64,000 bases of DNA from Streptomyces sp. GESEQ-4 (lineage in GTDB: Bacteria; Actinomycetota; Actinomycetes; Streptomycetales; Streptomycetaceae). A program made the position numbers and the translations under genes. Position 1 is the first letter of the stretch. Each line of letters starts with the position of its first letter. The notes under the pieces are model-generated. The model saw only the letters and a program-made list of their open reading frames with translations. It made no database searches and had not been told where the DNA came from. The DNA lies in NCBI RefSeq assembly GCF_017948455.1, contig NZ_JAFFSU010000001.1, positions 186,001 to 250,000 on the forward strand. The letters run 5' to 3'. Below are positions 1 to 8,769 of this stretch, piece after piece.

Positions 1-665
1 TTGAGGACGCGGTCGGACTGCGCGGCCAGCTGCTGGGAGTGGGTGACGACGACCACGCATGTGCCCTGCTCGTGGGCGAGTTCGCGGAAGGTGTCGATGA
101 TGCCCTGGGCGGTGTCCTCGTCGAGGTTTCCGGTGGGTTCGTCGGCGAAGAGGATGTCGACGTCGCAGGCGAGGGCGCGGGCGATGGCGACGCGCTGCTG
201 CTGACCGCCGGAGAGCTGCAGCACATTGCGGGTGGCCATCGCCTTGTCGAGGCCGATCTTCTCGAGGAGCCGCAGGGCGTGGGCCTTGCGGCTTCCGGTC
301 GCGGGCTTGGCGCCGGTGATCTCCATGGCGGTGGTGACGTTCTGGAGGGCGGTCATGTAGGTGAGGAGGTTGTACTGCTGGAAGACCGTGGCGGCGTGCT
401 TGTTGCGGTAGCGGCCGAGCCCGAGCTCGGTGAGGTCCTGCCCGTCGAAGCTGATCGTGCCCTTGGTGGGGGTGTCGAGCCCGCTGGCCAGGCTGAGCAG
501 AGTCGTCTTGCCGCTGCCGGAGGGGCCCAGAATGGTGTAGAACGTGCCGCGTTCGAAGGCGTAGTCGATGCCCTTGAGGACCGTGGTCCTGCGGCGTTGG
601 CCGGCGTAGGTGTGGCTGACGTCGGCGAGGCGCAGGACGGGCGGGGTGGTGGTGGCGCTGGTCAT
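1..665 (-). CDS. ABC transporter ATP-binding protein, MacB/LolD type (partial)
   Basis: ATPase subunit that would power the two FtsX/MacB-type permeases transcribed just behind it. Translation from ATG at 665 shows a Walker A GPSGSGKT, a Q-loop region (VFQQYN), the signature LSGGQQQR and Walker B ILFADEPTGNLD followed by the H-loop (VVTHS), all in normal order. The last residues run off the left edge, so the C-terminus is missing from view, not necessarily from the gene. It lies 6 bp upstream of the 2057-672 permease and is the first or second gene of a minus-strand unit. MacB/LolD-like exporters move peptides, lipoproteins or antibiotics; the cargo is unknown here. Family call is secure, substrate is not. 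Confidence 0.93.
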   Translation of the reverse strand, partial: MTSATTTPPVLRLADVSHTYAGQRRRTTVLKGIDYAFERGTFYTILGPSGSGKTTLLSLASGLDTPTKGTISFDGQDLTELGLGRYRNKHAATVFQQYNLLTYMTALQNVTTAMEITGAKPATGSRKAHALRLLEKIGLDKAMATRNVLQLSGGQQQRVAIARALACDVDILFADEPTGNLDEDTAQGIIDTFRELAHEQGTCVVVVTHSQQLAAQSDRVL

Positions 666-671
666 GGCGGG

Positions 672-2057
672 TCACTTGCCCTTCGTGAGGATGGTGCGGG
701 GGCTGAGGCGCAGCACGGCGCCGGCCGGGATGGCGGTGGCGAGGAGGCCGATGCCGAGGCCGATGGCGCCTACGGCGACGAGGTCCGCCGGGTCGAGCGC
801 CACGGTGATCTCGTCGATGGGATCGGCGTTCTCGACCGGCTTGTCGTCCATGTCGATGCCTTCGCCGAGCCCGGTGCTGCCAGGGCCCGGGGGCTGCCAC
901 GAGTCGAGCTTCTGCCGGGCGGCGGAGGCTTCGTCGCCGAGCAGGGACTGGCCGGCGCTCTGGGTCAGGCTCGGGGCGAACAGGGAACTCACCCCGATGG
1001 CGATGGCGGCCACCACGACGATCTCCAGGGCCTGTTGGGCGATGAGCTTGCTCTTCTTCTCGCCCATGGCCAACAGGACGCCGTACTCCTTGCGACGTTG
1101 CTTGACGGCGAGGTTGACCAGGAGGGACAGGACGGCCGCACCGGCGACGGCCATCAGCCACATGGCGACGGTGGCCGTGGAGCGGATGCTCTTGAGCGGG
1201 CCCGTCATCTGCTGGATGGCCTTGTCGTTGGCGTCCAGCCTGAAGCCCTCGAGCGCCGAGCCGGCGATCCGCTTCGCCTCGTCCTTGAACGCGCCCTGCA
1301 CATCGGCGTCCTGGAGGAGGAACGTCGCCTTGCCGACCTGTAGCGACCCCTTCGCTTCGGGCGCGAGTGCGGAGAGGCCGCCCACCGTTCCGTACACCAT
1401 GTTGGCCGGGCTGACGCCGTACTCGGCGTCGGCTTCGGTGGTGGGTCGCGGGTCGCGGTAGATGCCGCCGACGGTGAAGTCGGCCGTGGTCTTCTCGTCG
1501 TTGCCGGTCAGTGTGATTCTGTCGCCGACCTTGAGAGCGTTCTTTCTGGCCAGCCGCTCCTCGATCAGCAGTTGCTTCTTTTCCTTGTCGGCGGCTGTGA
1601 GGTGCTCACCGGACAGGAGCGTGAACTTGCCGCTGCGGAAGTCGGGCAGCAGTGAGGAGTCGAGCATGCCGATGCTCGCGGTGCCGCCGGGGCCCATGGG
1701 GTCGGCCGGGCCGCCCTCGACCAGCTTGTACTTGCCCTTGAGGATGGCGCGGTCCCACATCGAGTAGGTGTACTTCTGCACCTGGGGCAGAGCCCCGAGC
1801 TTGTCGATGGTCGCGGCGTCGATGCGCGGGGCTTGCAGGCCGCCACCACCGGCGCCTCCCATCTGACCCAGATCCATCTCGAGGTTGACCTCGGCGCCCA
1901 CGGAGCGCTTGGCGTCCTGCTCGGCCCCGGCCGTCGCGTCGTTGATCAGGACACCGGCCAGCACCATCACGGAGATGACGAGGAAGGTGGCGAAGGTGAT
2001 CAGGGTGCGGCCCTTGCGGGCCCACAGGCTGAACCCTGCGCGTTTGACGAAGTTCAT
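672..2057 (-). CDS. FtsX/MacB-type ABC transporter permease
   Basis: Permease of 461 residues with the MacB layout: a short N-terminal tail MNFVKRAG, one membrane helix (about residues 20-40, TLITFATFLVISVMVLAGV), a large extracytoplasmic domain, then three C-terminal helices with the FtsX-like segment containing QRRKEYGVLLAMGEKK. I start it at ATG 2057 because the neighbour permease begins with the same MNFVKRA string and the upstream in-frame extension is low-complexity. It sits between the ATPase and a second permease, with 6 bp to the ATPase. The two permeases are paralogues and may form a heterodimer. Substrate unknown. Confidence 0.88.
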   Translation of the reverse strand: MNFVKRAGFSLWARKGRTLITFATFLVISVMVLAGVLINDATAGAEQDAKRSVGAEVNLEMDLGQMGGAGGGGLQAPRIDAATIDKLGALPQVQKYTYSMWDRAILKGKYKLVEGGPADPMGPGGTASIGMLDSSLLPDFRSGKFTLLSGEHLTAADKEKKQLLIEERLARKNALKVGDRITLTGNDEKTTADFTVGGIYRDPRPTTEADAEYGVSPANMVYGTVGGLSALAPEAKGSLQVGKATFLLQDADVQGAFKDEAKRIAGSALEGFRLDANDKAIQQMTGPLKSIRSTATVAMWLMAVAGAAVLSLLVNLAVKQRRKEYGVLLAMGEKKSKLIAQQALEIVVVAAIAIGVSSLFAPSLTQSAGQSLLGDEASAARQKLDSWQPPGPGSTGLGEGIDMDDKPVENADPIDEITVALDPADLVAVGAIGLGIGLLATAIPAGAVLRLSPRTILTKGK

Positions 2058-2137
2058 GGGTATCTCGGCTCTCTCGGTGCGTGCCGGTGAGTGGTCGTGC
2101 GCTGTTGGCGGCTGGTCCATGCGGTGCCGGTGGCCGG

Positions 2138-3412
2138 CTACTCGGTGTCGGTGAGGATGGAGCGGGGGTGCAGACGGAGAATCCCGATGCCCGGGATGAC
2201 GGTGGAGACCAGGGAGATCCCGAGTCCGATGCCGGCGACCCTGCCGACGGTGGCGGGCTCGACCCGCACTACGGGCGGAGCGATCTCCGCGTCCGGCGCA
2301 CCGGCCGACGTGACCGGCTTGCCGCTCTGGCCGCCGAGGAGCGCGTCACCCGCGGACTGCCCGGCGAGCGAGCCGGCCAGAGCGGCGATCGCGACGGCGG
2401 GCAGGGCCACGGCCGCCACCTCCACGGCGTGCTGGCCGATGAGCTTCCACTTCTTCTCGCCCATGGAGAGCAGCACCCCGAGCTCAGCGCGCCGCTCGCG
2501 GATCTGGAGCGTCACGATGAGGCCGAGGATCAGTGCTCCGGCCAGGGCGATCACCCAGACGATCAGTCCCGCGAACGTGCCCACCCGCTGGATGGGGCGG
2601 ACCTGGTCGCGGTACGCCTTGTCGTTGACGCGGAAGTCGAAACCGCCCTTGCCGAGGAGTCGTTCGGCTTCGGCGTGCAGCTGCTTGGCCTGGCCCGGCG
2701 ACGCGATCTTGAACACCGCCTCGCTGACCGTCTCGCTGCCGGTTCCGGCTTTCCGGGCCGTGTTCACCGGTACGTACAGCGCGTTGCCGGGCAGTTCGTG
2801 CGGCGGCGTCCAGTTCGGCGGATCCCGCATCGGGTCCTGGTAGACGCCGACGACCGTCAGCCGTACCGTGCGCTTGCCGTCCGACGACCGCACCCGCAGG
2901 GTGTCGCCGACCTTGAGGTGGTTCTCGTCGGCCAAGCGCTGCTCGATGACGGCGACGTCGCGGGCCGCGTCCTCGGGCGTGATGCCGCGGCCCGCCGTGA
3001 TCTTCGTCGAGCCGTACGAAAAGGGCAGCAGCATGCCCGAGTCACGGACGCCGTTCACGGCCAGCGGGCCCTGTTCCTTCTCCTCGGTTCCGGCGCCGCC
3101 CGGCTTCGGCGCATTCGACGCCAGTGGTGTGAAGTCGCGCGCCCAGGACCGCACCGGAAGCTCCGGGTTGTAGCGGTGCACCAGGTCCGAGGCGCCGAGC
3201 CGGTCGGCGAGGGCCGGGGTGAGGTTCTGCCGCTTGACGGTGACGTCGACGCCGATGGCGCGTTGCGCGTCGGCCTCCTGGCGGGCGGCGGCGGCCTGCA
3301 GCAGGAAGCCGGCGAGGAGCAGGGTGCAGATGACGACGAAGATCGCCAGCAAGGCGGCGGTCCTGGATCTTCTGGCACCAAGGCTCATTGCGGCGCGCTT
3401 GACGAAGTTCAT
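2138..3412 (-). CDS. FtsX/MacB-type ABC transporter permease, second paralogue
   Basis: A 424-residue permease with the same plan as its downstream neighbour: N-terminal MNFVKRAAM, helix at about 20-42, an extracytoplasmic domain, then three C-terminal helices around the sequence RERRAELGVLLSMGEKKWKL. A longer open frame continues upstream but has no membrane-protein character, so ATG 3412 is the sensible start. It is the promoter-proximal gene of the exporter operon (81 bp before the next permease start) and is divergent from the response regulator at 3563, which suggests that the two-component system controls this exporter. Probable role: export of, or resistance to, a peptide or envelope-active compound. 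Confidence 0.87.
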   Translation of the reverse strand: MNFVKRAAMSLGARRSRTAALLAIFVVICTLLLAGFLLQAAAARQEADAQRAIGVDVTVKRQNLTPALADRLGASDLVHRYNPELPVRSWARDFTPLASNAPKPGGAGTEEKEQGPLAVNGVRDSGMLLPFSYGSTKITAGRGITPEDAARDVAVIEQRLADENHLKVGDTLRVRSSDGKRTVRLTVVGVYQDPMRDPPNWTPPHELPGNALYVPVNTARKAGTGSETVSEAVFKIASPGQAKQLHAEAERLLGKGGFDFRVNDKAYRDQVRPIQRVGTFAGLIVWVIALAGALILGLIVTLQIRERRAELGVLLSMGEKKWKLIGQHAVEVAAVALPAVAIAALAGSLAGQSAGDALLGGQSGKPVTSAGAPDAEIAPPVVRVEPATVGRVAGIGLGISLVSTVIPGIGILRLHPRSILTDTE

Positions 3413-3562
3413 GCCCAGACAGAAGCAGCCTGCTGTGAGCAGCGGGATAAGGGTGTTACAGCGGTATAAGGGCCGGTCCGGCCCTGTCCAGCCCCGACAG
3501 GCTTGGAGCACACCGCTCCGCGTCTTTATCCGGCTGAACCGTGATCTTGGTTTCATGTCTGC
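3413..3562. promoter_or_regulatory. Divergent promoter region, exporter / two-component system
   Basis: A 150-bp gap between two divergent transcription units. It is somewhat less GC-rich than the flanking genes (for example around 3450-3475 and 3530-3560), as expected for promoters. The response regulator encoded alongside probably binds here, but I could not see a convincing direct-repeat operator. Confidence 0.5.
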
Positions 3563-4225
3563 ATGAGAGTCCTGGTAGCCGAAGACCACCGCGTTCTCGC
3601 CCGCACCATCGCCACCGGCCTTCGCCGGCAGGCGATGGCGGTCGACATCGCCGCCACCGGGGCGGAGGCCGAGCGGATGTGCCTGCTCACCGCCTACGAC
3701 GTGTTGCTCCTCGACCGCGACCTGCCGGTCATCAGCGGCGACGAGGTGTGCAGGCGGCTGCGTGAACTCTCCGACCCTCCGCGGATCCTGATGCTGACCG
3801 CGGCCGGCGAACTCACGGAAAGGGTCTACGGCCTGACGACGCTCGGCGCGGACGACTACCTCGCCAAGCCCTTCGACTTCGCCGAACTCGTCGCCCGTGT
3901 GCGGGCGCTGAGCCGCCGCGCGCCGAAGCCGCCGCCCGCCGTGCTGCGCTTCGGGAGCATCACCCTGGACGAGACGCGGCGCGAGGTGTCCGTGGACGGC
4001 CGTCCGCTGGAACTGACCCTGAAGGAGTTCGCGGTCTTGCACCGGCTGCTGAGCGCAGGCGGAACGCCGGTGCCGCACGACGAGCTCGTCCGCACCGTCT
4101 GGGACGAGCACCTCGACCCGCGCACCAGCGCGGTCCGCGCCGCCGTCAGCCGGCTGCGCGGCAAACTCGGCGACCCCGGCCTGATCGTCGCCGACAAGGG
4201 AGAGGGATACCGGCTGTGCGACTGA
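3563..4225 (+). CDS. OmpR/PhoB-family response regulator
   Basis: A 220-residue two-component DNA-binding regulator. The receiver domain (about 1-115) has acidic residues in VAEDH, the phospho-acceptor Asp51 in LLLDRDLP and the conserved Lys in LAKPF. The C-terminal winged-helix domain (about 125-218) includes LTLKEFAVLHRLL and the recognition-helix region VRAAVSRLRGKLGDP. It overlaps the kinase gene start by 10 bp, so the pair is translationally coupled. Divergence from the MacB-type exporter suggests it activates that operon in response to an envelope signal; this part is inference. Confidence 0.93.
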   Translation: MRVLVAEDHRVLARTIATGLRRQAMAVDIAATGAEAERMCLLTAYDVLLLDRDLPVISGDEVCRRLRELSDPPRILMLTAAGELTERVYGLTTLGADDYLAKPFDFAELVARVRALSRRAPKPPPAVLRFGSITLDETRREVSVDGRPLELTLKEFAVLHRLLSAGGTPVPHDELVRTVWDEHLDPRTSAVRAAVSRLRGKLGDPGLIVADKGEGYRLCD

Positions 4226-5406
4226 GCCCGCGGGCACTGCTGGGCAGGCTGCCCTTCCGCGCCCGGCTGGCCGCCGCCTTCTGCGGGCTCTTCCTGCTCG
4301 CCGGCATCGCCCTGCTCGCTTTCGTGGTGCTGCTCGCGCGCTACGGAACGGAGCAACAGGTCGAGGGGATCGCGGTCACGTATGGCGATGCGCCGAGCGG
4401 CCCTGCGACGCCCTTCGAGCCCGCGCACCCCACTCGCCCGGATCGCGCACCAACGGCCCTGAACGACGTAGCCATGATCCAGAAGGTCGACCAGACCGTG
4501 CAGGCCGTGCAGGACACCGCGCTGCGCCAGATGGTGCTCTGGTCCGCCGTCGGACTCCTGATCACGGCGTTCCTTGCCGGACTGCTCGGCTGGTGGCTGG
4601 CCGGACGGGCCCTGCGTCCCGTCGCCTCCATGACCGAGGCCGCCCGCCGCATCAGCGAACAGAACATGTACCAGCGCCTCGCGCTCACCGGCCCCGACGA
4701 CGAACTCCACCGCCTCGCCGACACCTTCGACACCATGCTCGACCGGCTCGAGAAGTCCTTCGAGAGTCAACGCCGCTTCGTCGCCAACGCCTCCCACGAA
4801 CTCAAGACACCCCTGGCGGTCCAGCGCACCAGCCTCCAGGTCGGCCTCGCCGATCCCCTGCCCGACGGCCTCGCCGACGTCCGCGAGGACCTGCTCACCG
4901 CCAACCGCGAGGCCGAACAGCTGATCAACGCCCTGCTTCTGCTGGCCCGCAGCGACCGCGGCCTGGAAACGACCGAAAGCGTCGACCTCGCAGCCACCGC
5001 CCGGCTCGTGACCGCCGAACTCGCCCCGCAGGCAGCCGAGAACGGCGTACACCTCGACCTCGACGCCGACACCCCACTGGCCGTCCCCGGTGACCCTGTC
5101 CTGCTGCGCCACCTGCTGACGAACCTGATGCGCAACGCCATCCAGTACAACCACCCCGGCGGCCACGTCCGCGGACGTCTCGATGCCCGCACCGTGACGG
5201 TGACCAATACCGGCCCCCACGTGCCCGCCGAACGGATCCCCGAACTGTTCGAGCCCTTCCGACGCCTGGACAGGGACCGCACCGCCGCTACCGGCCACGG
5301 CCTGGGACTGTCCATCGCCGCCTCCATCGCCGAGGCCCACCACGCCACGCTCACAGCGCACCCCGGCACCGAGGGCGGGCTCGCCCTCACCCTGCGCTTC
5401 CCCTGA
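4216..5406 (+). CDS. Sensor histidine kinase (HAMP, HisKA, HATPase)
   Basis: A 396-residue membrane kinase beginning at GTG 4216 inside the end of the response-regulator gene. TM1 is at about 17-41, a short 60-residue outside loop follows, and TM2 is at about 106-129. The HAMP linker (RPVASMTEAARRI) leads into the H-box ASHELKTPL with phospho-acceptor His194. The N-box (LMRNAIQYN), then a G-box (GLGLSIAASIA), form the ATPase domain. The small extracytoplasmic loop suggests that it senses a membrane perturbation or the exporter itself, as in intramembrane-sensing kinases. It faces the monooxygenase gene tail to tail with a 30-bp gap. Confidence 0.93.
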   Translation: MRLSPRALLGRLPFRARLAAAFCGLFLLAGIALLAFVVLLARYGTEQQVEGIAVTYGDAPSGPATPFEPAHPTRPDRAPTALNDVAMIQKVDQTVQAVQDTALRQMVLWSAVGLLITAFLAGLLGWWLAGRALRPVASMTEAARRISEQNMYQRLALTGPDDELHRLADTFDTMLDRLEKSFESQRRFVANASHELKTPLAVQRTSLQVGLADPLPDGLADVREDLLTANREAEQLINALLLLARSDRGLETTESVDLAATARLVTAELAPQAAENGVHLDLDADTPLAVPGDPVLLRHLLTNLMRNAIQYNHPGGHVRGRLDARTVTVTNTGPHVPAERIPELFEPFRRLDRDRTAATGHGLGLSIAASIAEAHHATLTAHPGTEGGLALTLRFP

Positions 5407-5436
5407 GCGCCGACCAGGGCGCGAGGTGAGTTCAAC

Positions 5437-6531
5437 TCACGCGCGAGGCGCATGATGCTGCGCAAGTCCCGTGCCGAAGGTCTCGGTCGCGAGGTACGGG
5501 TTGAGGTGCGGGTGACGGCTGGCGACGGCGACGTCTCGCCAATACCGCTGGAGTACGTTCGCGTTGTGGAAGCCGCTCGCGCCGTGCAGATCGAGCATCC
5601 GCTCGACCGCGGCCCGGCAGTCCCGGCCGGCGTCGGCGAGAGCCATGTGCAGGCGGGCATTGTCGGCTTCGGACAGTTCGGCCGTGTCCGCCTCCCGGGC
5701 GACCGCGAGCATGGTGTTTTCGGCGCGGTTCACGAGGTGGGTCGCCTCGGCCAGCCAGTGCCGGGCCCCGGGGGACTCGCCCATCCGGGAGTAGGCGGTC
5801 ATGAACGGCTTGCGGTCCGAGGCGAACATCGCGTTGATCGCGTCGAGCGCGCCCTGGGCGGCACCCACCACCGGGCCGAGCGCCGTCATCGCGTACAGCA
5901 TGAGGTCCCCGAAGGCGAAGGGGTTCCCTGCCGCGAGCCGCTCAGCCGACGCGACTCGCTCTTCCGACACCAGTAGGTCCTCGGCGACCAGGGTGTGGCT
6001 GCCCGTGGCGCGCATACCGGCCATGTGCCAGGTCCGCTCGATGGTCAGGTCGGCCGCCGGTACGACGGCGAAGGAGAGCTCGCCGTCGATCAGCAGAGCG
6101 AAGCCGGCCCAGGCCGCGTCCTCGCAACCGGAGACGTTCGGCCAGCGGCCATTGACGCGCACGCCCCCGGGCACGCGCTCGCCTTGGCCTGCGGGGACAC
6201 CCGTTCCGCACAGGAGCGCGTCCGGGTCGGTGAAGATCTCACTCACCACTGCATCCGGGAAACACTTGGCGGTGATGTTCTTCGAGGTCACGCACGTCCC
6301 GGCGATCCAGGCCGTGGACGGACAGGCTCGGCCCAGGTCGGTCAGGCACCGGGCGACGGTCTCCGCATCCGCCCAGGCACCCCCGTACTCCCGCGGTGTC
6401 CGCAAGGCGAAGACCCCGGTCTTGCGCAGCGCCTCCAGGCTCTCCGCGGCGGGCCGATCGTTGTGTTCCGCGTTCTCGGCATGGGCCCGCAGGATCCGGA
6501 GGGTCTCAGCCTCTGTGGAGTAATCGATCAT
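5437..6531 (-). CDS. Acyl-CoA dehydrogenase-fold flavin monooxygenase
   Basis: A 364-residue protein of the acyl-CoA dehydrogenase fold, of the type used by two-component flavin-dependent hydroxylases (HsaA/HpaB-like group D) rather than true dehydrogenases. Visible family features are the N-terminal helical segment with TPREYGGAWAD, a middle beta domain with SGCEDAAWAGFALL and the C-terminal helical bundle ending in LHGASGFHNANVLQRYWRD, the usual end of HsaA-like enzymes. I start at ATG 6531; upstream codons read into low-complexity sequence. No flavin reductase lies next to it. It is divergent from a broken AraC regulator, which may once have controlled it. Substrate unknown, probably an aromatic or alicyclic ring. 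Confidence 0.8.
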   Translation of the reverse strand: MIDYSTEAETLRILRAHAENAEHNDRPAAESLEALRKTGVFALRTPREYGGAWADAETVARCLTDLGRACPSTAWIAGTCVTSKNITAKCFPDAVVSEIFTDPDALLCGTGVPAGQGERVPGGVRVNGRWPNVSGCEDAAWAGFALLIDGELSFAVVPAADLTIERTWHMAGMRATGSHTLVAEDLLVSEERVASAERLAAGNPFAFGDLMLYAMTALGPVVGAAQGALDAINAMFASDRKPFMTAYSRMGESPGARHWLAEATHLVNRAENTMLAVAREADTAELSEADNARLHMALADAGRDCRAAVERMLDLHGASGFHNANVLQRYWRDVAVASRHPHLNPYLATETFGTGLAQHHAPRA

Positions 6532-6595
6532 GGCGTCGACCCAATCACCGACCGCGCGTGCCGGACCATACGTGAGCCGCCCTGGTTCATACGCG

Positions 6596-6904
6596 GTTGT
6601 GCGCCGGACCCGTGAGCGTAGCGTGCGGGTCGGCCGCGCCGGCGGACGCCTGATCAGGCAGTCGGACTCCCGGGGACTCCGGTTCCCCACCTTCGCCGGC
6701 AGCGGATTCCACATCGTCCTGCGCGGCGCGACGTCACCACAGTGGTGGACGCCGGCCACGATCGCCCGCCAGGTCGGATACTCGACCGAGTTCGCCTTCT
6801 CGGCCGCGTTCCGCCGGGAGTACGGCGTGTCGCCGGCGCGCTTTTGCCGGACTCCGACGGCCGTCCGCGTCGCCGGAAACGCCTTGTCCGAACCGGTGGA
6901 GTGA
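6596..6904 (+). pseudogene. AraC-family regulator, internally deleted remnant
   Basis: An open frame covers both ends of an AraC-type regulator but not the middle. Codons around 6677-6727 give GLRFPTFAGSGFHIVLRG, the start of the cupin sensor domain of AraC proteins of this type. The very next residues (about 6746-6850) give TPATIARQVGYSTEFAF and then the SAAFRREYGVSPARF end of the second helix-turn-helix. Intact members are about 300 residues; only about 100 remain and roughly 200 central residues are missing, including the first DNA-binding helix pair. The junction is in frame near 6727-6745. It cannot fold as a complete regulator. It probably once controlled the divergent monooxygenase. 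Confidence 0.7.
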
Positions 6905-6988
6905 CGGTGACTCAGGGCTGATGAGTTCCGTTTCAGGCCGCGAACGCCCGTACAGGGCGGTGAACTTGGCGGCGTGGGAGGCCATGGG

Positions 6989-8509
6989 CTAACGGGCGCC
7001 CGCCAGGACTTCCGCCGCGGCCACCCCGGATGCGGCGGTGGCACCGTGTGTGAAGATCTGGACGGCTCCGGGAACGGGGGCGCCCGGCAGACCCATCTCC
7101 ACGACGATCGCGTCGGGACGGGCGGCGACGAGGTCTGTGAGGGCGTGCGTCATCCACTCGTGCCGGGAGGCGTCCCGGACGACGACGACCAAGGGGCGTC
7201 CCGAGGCCGGTACGAGTGCGTGCGTCTCCAGGGCGGTGGTCCGGGAGCGCAGTTCCAGATGGTGCATCCGGACGCAGGTGGTGCCGGGCAGCCGCTCGCC
7301 CAGCGGGACGGCGACACCCCAAGGGGTCTCCTTGCCGATGGCCAGGTTGGTGGTGGGCACCAGCTCCACCACGTGCGGCGCGGCGGACAGGGGCAGGGTG
7401 TGCTGTGCGGCTCCGGTCAGCCGGATGGCCCGGCGGGCAGCCGCGAAGCCGATGTCGCTGCCATCGGTGTCGGCTGTCTCGACGGGGCCGGACGGGCCCA
7501 GGCCCGCCGACCAGGCCGCGAAATCCCGGACACGGCCGGCCGCCTCGTCGAGTCGCTCCTCGGTGAGATCTCCTGACCCCACGGCGCCGACGAGAGCGTC
7601 GGCAAGCATGGCGGTGGTGCCCGCCTCGGCGTTCTCGCCGCCGACGCAGACGGCGTCGGCACCGGCGGCGACGGCTCTCACGGTGGCCCCGCCTATTCCG
7701 TATCGGTCGGCGACGGCCCCCATCTCGATGGCGTCGGTGACGATCAGGCCGTCGAACCCGAGTTCCTGGCGGAGCAGTTCGTCCAGGATGCGTCGGCTGA
7801 GCGTAGCGGGCAGGTCGGGGTCGTAGGCGGGGACCAGAAGGTGGCCGCTCATCACCGCGCGAACGCCCGCGTCCAAGGCGGCGCGGAACGGAGGCAAGGC
7901 CTGGGTGACGATCTGTTCGCGGTCGGCATCGTAGGTGGGCAGACCGTGGTGGGAATCAACGGCGACGTCGCCGTGGCCGGGGAAGTGCTTGGCGCAGGCG
8001 GCGACCCCGGCAGACTGAAGGCCCCGGATCCACGCGGCGGTGTGCCGGGACACCACCTTCGGGTCGATGCCGAAAGACCTGACCCCGATGATCGGGTTGT
8101 CCGGGTTGGAGTTGACGTCCGCGCTGGGCGCGTAGTCCAGGCTCACCCCGGCGACGCGCAGTTGGCGTCCCAGATCGGCGGCGACGGCTTCGGTCAGCTC
8201 GGTGTCGTCGACAGTTCCGAGGGCGAAGTTGCCTGGCCGGGTGGATCCGGTCGCGGATTCGATCCGGGTGACATCACCGGCCTCCTCGTCGATCGCGATG
8301 ATCAACTCGGGCTTCTCCGCGCGGAGTTGTCCGGTCAGCCGGGCGACCTGTTCCAGCGAGACGATGTTGCGGCCGAAAAGCACGACGGACGCCAGCCCGT
8401 CACCGATCTCGCGCAGCACCCACTCCGGCGCCTCGGTCCCCACGAACCCCGGCTGCAGGACCGCCAGCGCCAGTCGCCGCAACTCCTTGCTGTGCTTGCT
8501 GGAGACCAT
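6989..8509 (-). CDS. GH3 beta-N-acetylhexosaminidase-like enzyme (NagZ-type domain)
   Basis: A 506-residue cytoplasmic glycoside hydrolase family 3 protein with no signal peptide. NagZ hallmarks are present: KHFPGHGD at 174-181 followed by the DSHHGLP loop at 185-191 (His acid/base of the NagZ branch) and the nucleophile Asp259 in LIVTDAIEMG. After the barrel it keeps a C-terminal alpha/beta domain (about 370-506), longer than the 340-residue Gram-negative NagZ but normal for actinobacterial versions. It should remove GlcNAc from muropeptides or chito-oligosaccharides. Two DasR-like operators lie upstream, which fits aminosugar control. Could act on another beta-hexosaminide. Confidence 0.87.
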   Translation of the reverse strand: MVSSKHSKELRRLALAVLQPGFVGTEAPEWVLREIGDGLASVVLFGRNIVSLEQVARLTGQLRAEKPELIIAIDEEAGDVTRIESATGSTRPGNFALGTVDDTELTEAVAADLGRQLRVAGVSLDYAPSADVNSNPDNPIIGVRSFGIDPKVVSRHTAAWIRGLQSAGVAACAKHFPGHGDVAVDSHHGLPTYDADREQIVTQALPPFRAALDAGVRAVMSGHLLVPAYDPDLPATLSRRILDELLRQELGFDGLIVTDAIEMGAVADRYGIGGATVRAVAAGADAVCVGGENAEAGTTAMLADALVGAVGSGDLTEERLDEAAGRVRDFAAWSAGLGPSGPVETADTDGSDIGFAAARRAIRLTGAAQHTLPLSAAPHVVELVPTTNLAIGKETPWGVAVPLGERLPGTTCVRMHHLELRSRTTALETHALVPASGRPLVVVVRDASRHEWMTHALTDLVAARPDAIVVEMGLPGAPVPGAVQIFTHGATAASGVAAAEVLAGAR

Positions 8510-8580
8510 TGAGTGCGCCTTTCGGGTCGGGCTCGCGTGTCCAGGCCGCCGACGACCTCACATCGGCAGAGGACGCCAGA

Positions 8581-8594
8581 TTGGTACGGACCAA
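8581..8594. promoter_or_regulatory. DasR-like operator (dre-like site 1)
   Basis: TTGGTACGGACCAA: perfect TTGGT/ACCAA arms around a 4-bp centre. DasR sites in Streptomyces follow TGGTCTAGACCA; the outer 4+4 bases match exactly while the centre differs. It lies 72 bp before the GH3 start. Related GntR or other regulators could also use it. Confidence 0.5.
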
Positions 8595-8691
8595 TGAGTC
8601 TTCATTCAGGCTAACCGCCCGTGTCAAGAGGGCTCGAACCTCGTCGACTTGATAACGACACGCCCTGAACTGGCCTGTTTGACAGTGCGAG

Positions 8692-8705
8692 TTGGTCTAG
8701 TCCAA
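8692..8705. promoter_or_regulatory. DasR-like operator (dre-like site 2)
   Basis: TTGGTCTAGTCCAA matches TGGTCTAGACCA at 11 of 12 core positions. It lies 8 bp after a TTGACA hexamer (8679-8684) pointing toward the oxygenase operon, so a bound repressor would sit over that promoter. It could control the operon starting at 8913, the GH3 gene, or both. Confidence 0.5.
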
Positions 8706-8769
8706 GTTGGTGGTACGCGAGTTCGAAGAGGGGCTGGTGTGGCACGTGGTGCAGTGACCCTGCGGACAC

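Noticed and set aside
39-1343. Long plus-strand ORF of 434 residues
   Set aside because: Gly/Ala/Asp-rich antisense of the ABC ATPase and permease; no domain.
3413-4237. N-terminal extension of the permease at 2138-3412 to give 699 residues
   Set aside because: Extension is antisense to the response regulator and lacks membrane features.
5407-5422. GCGCC/GGCGC hairpin after kinase as strong terminator
   Set aside because: Only five base pairs and no U-tract; too weak.
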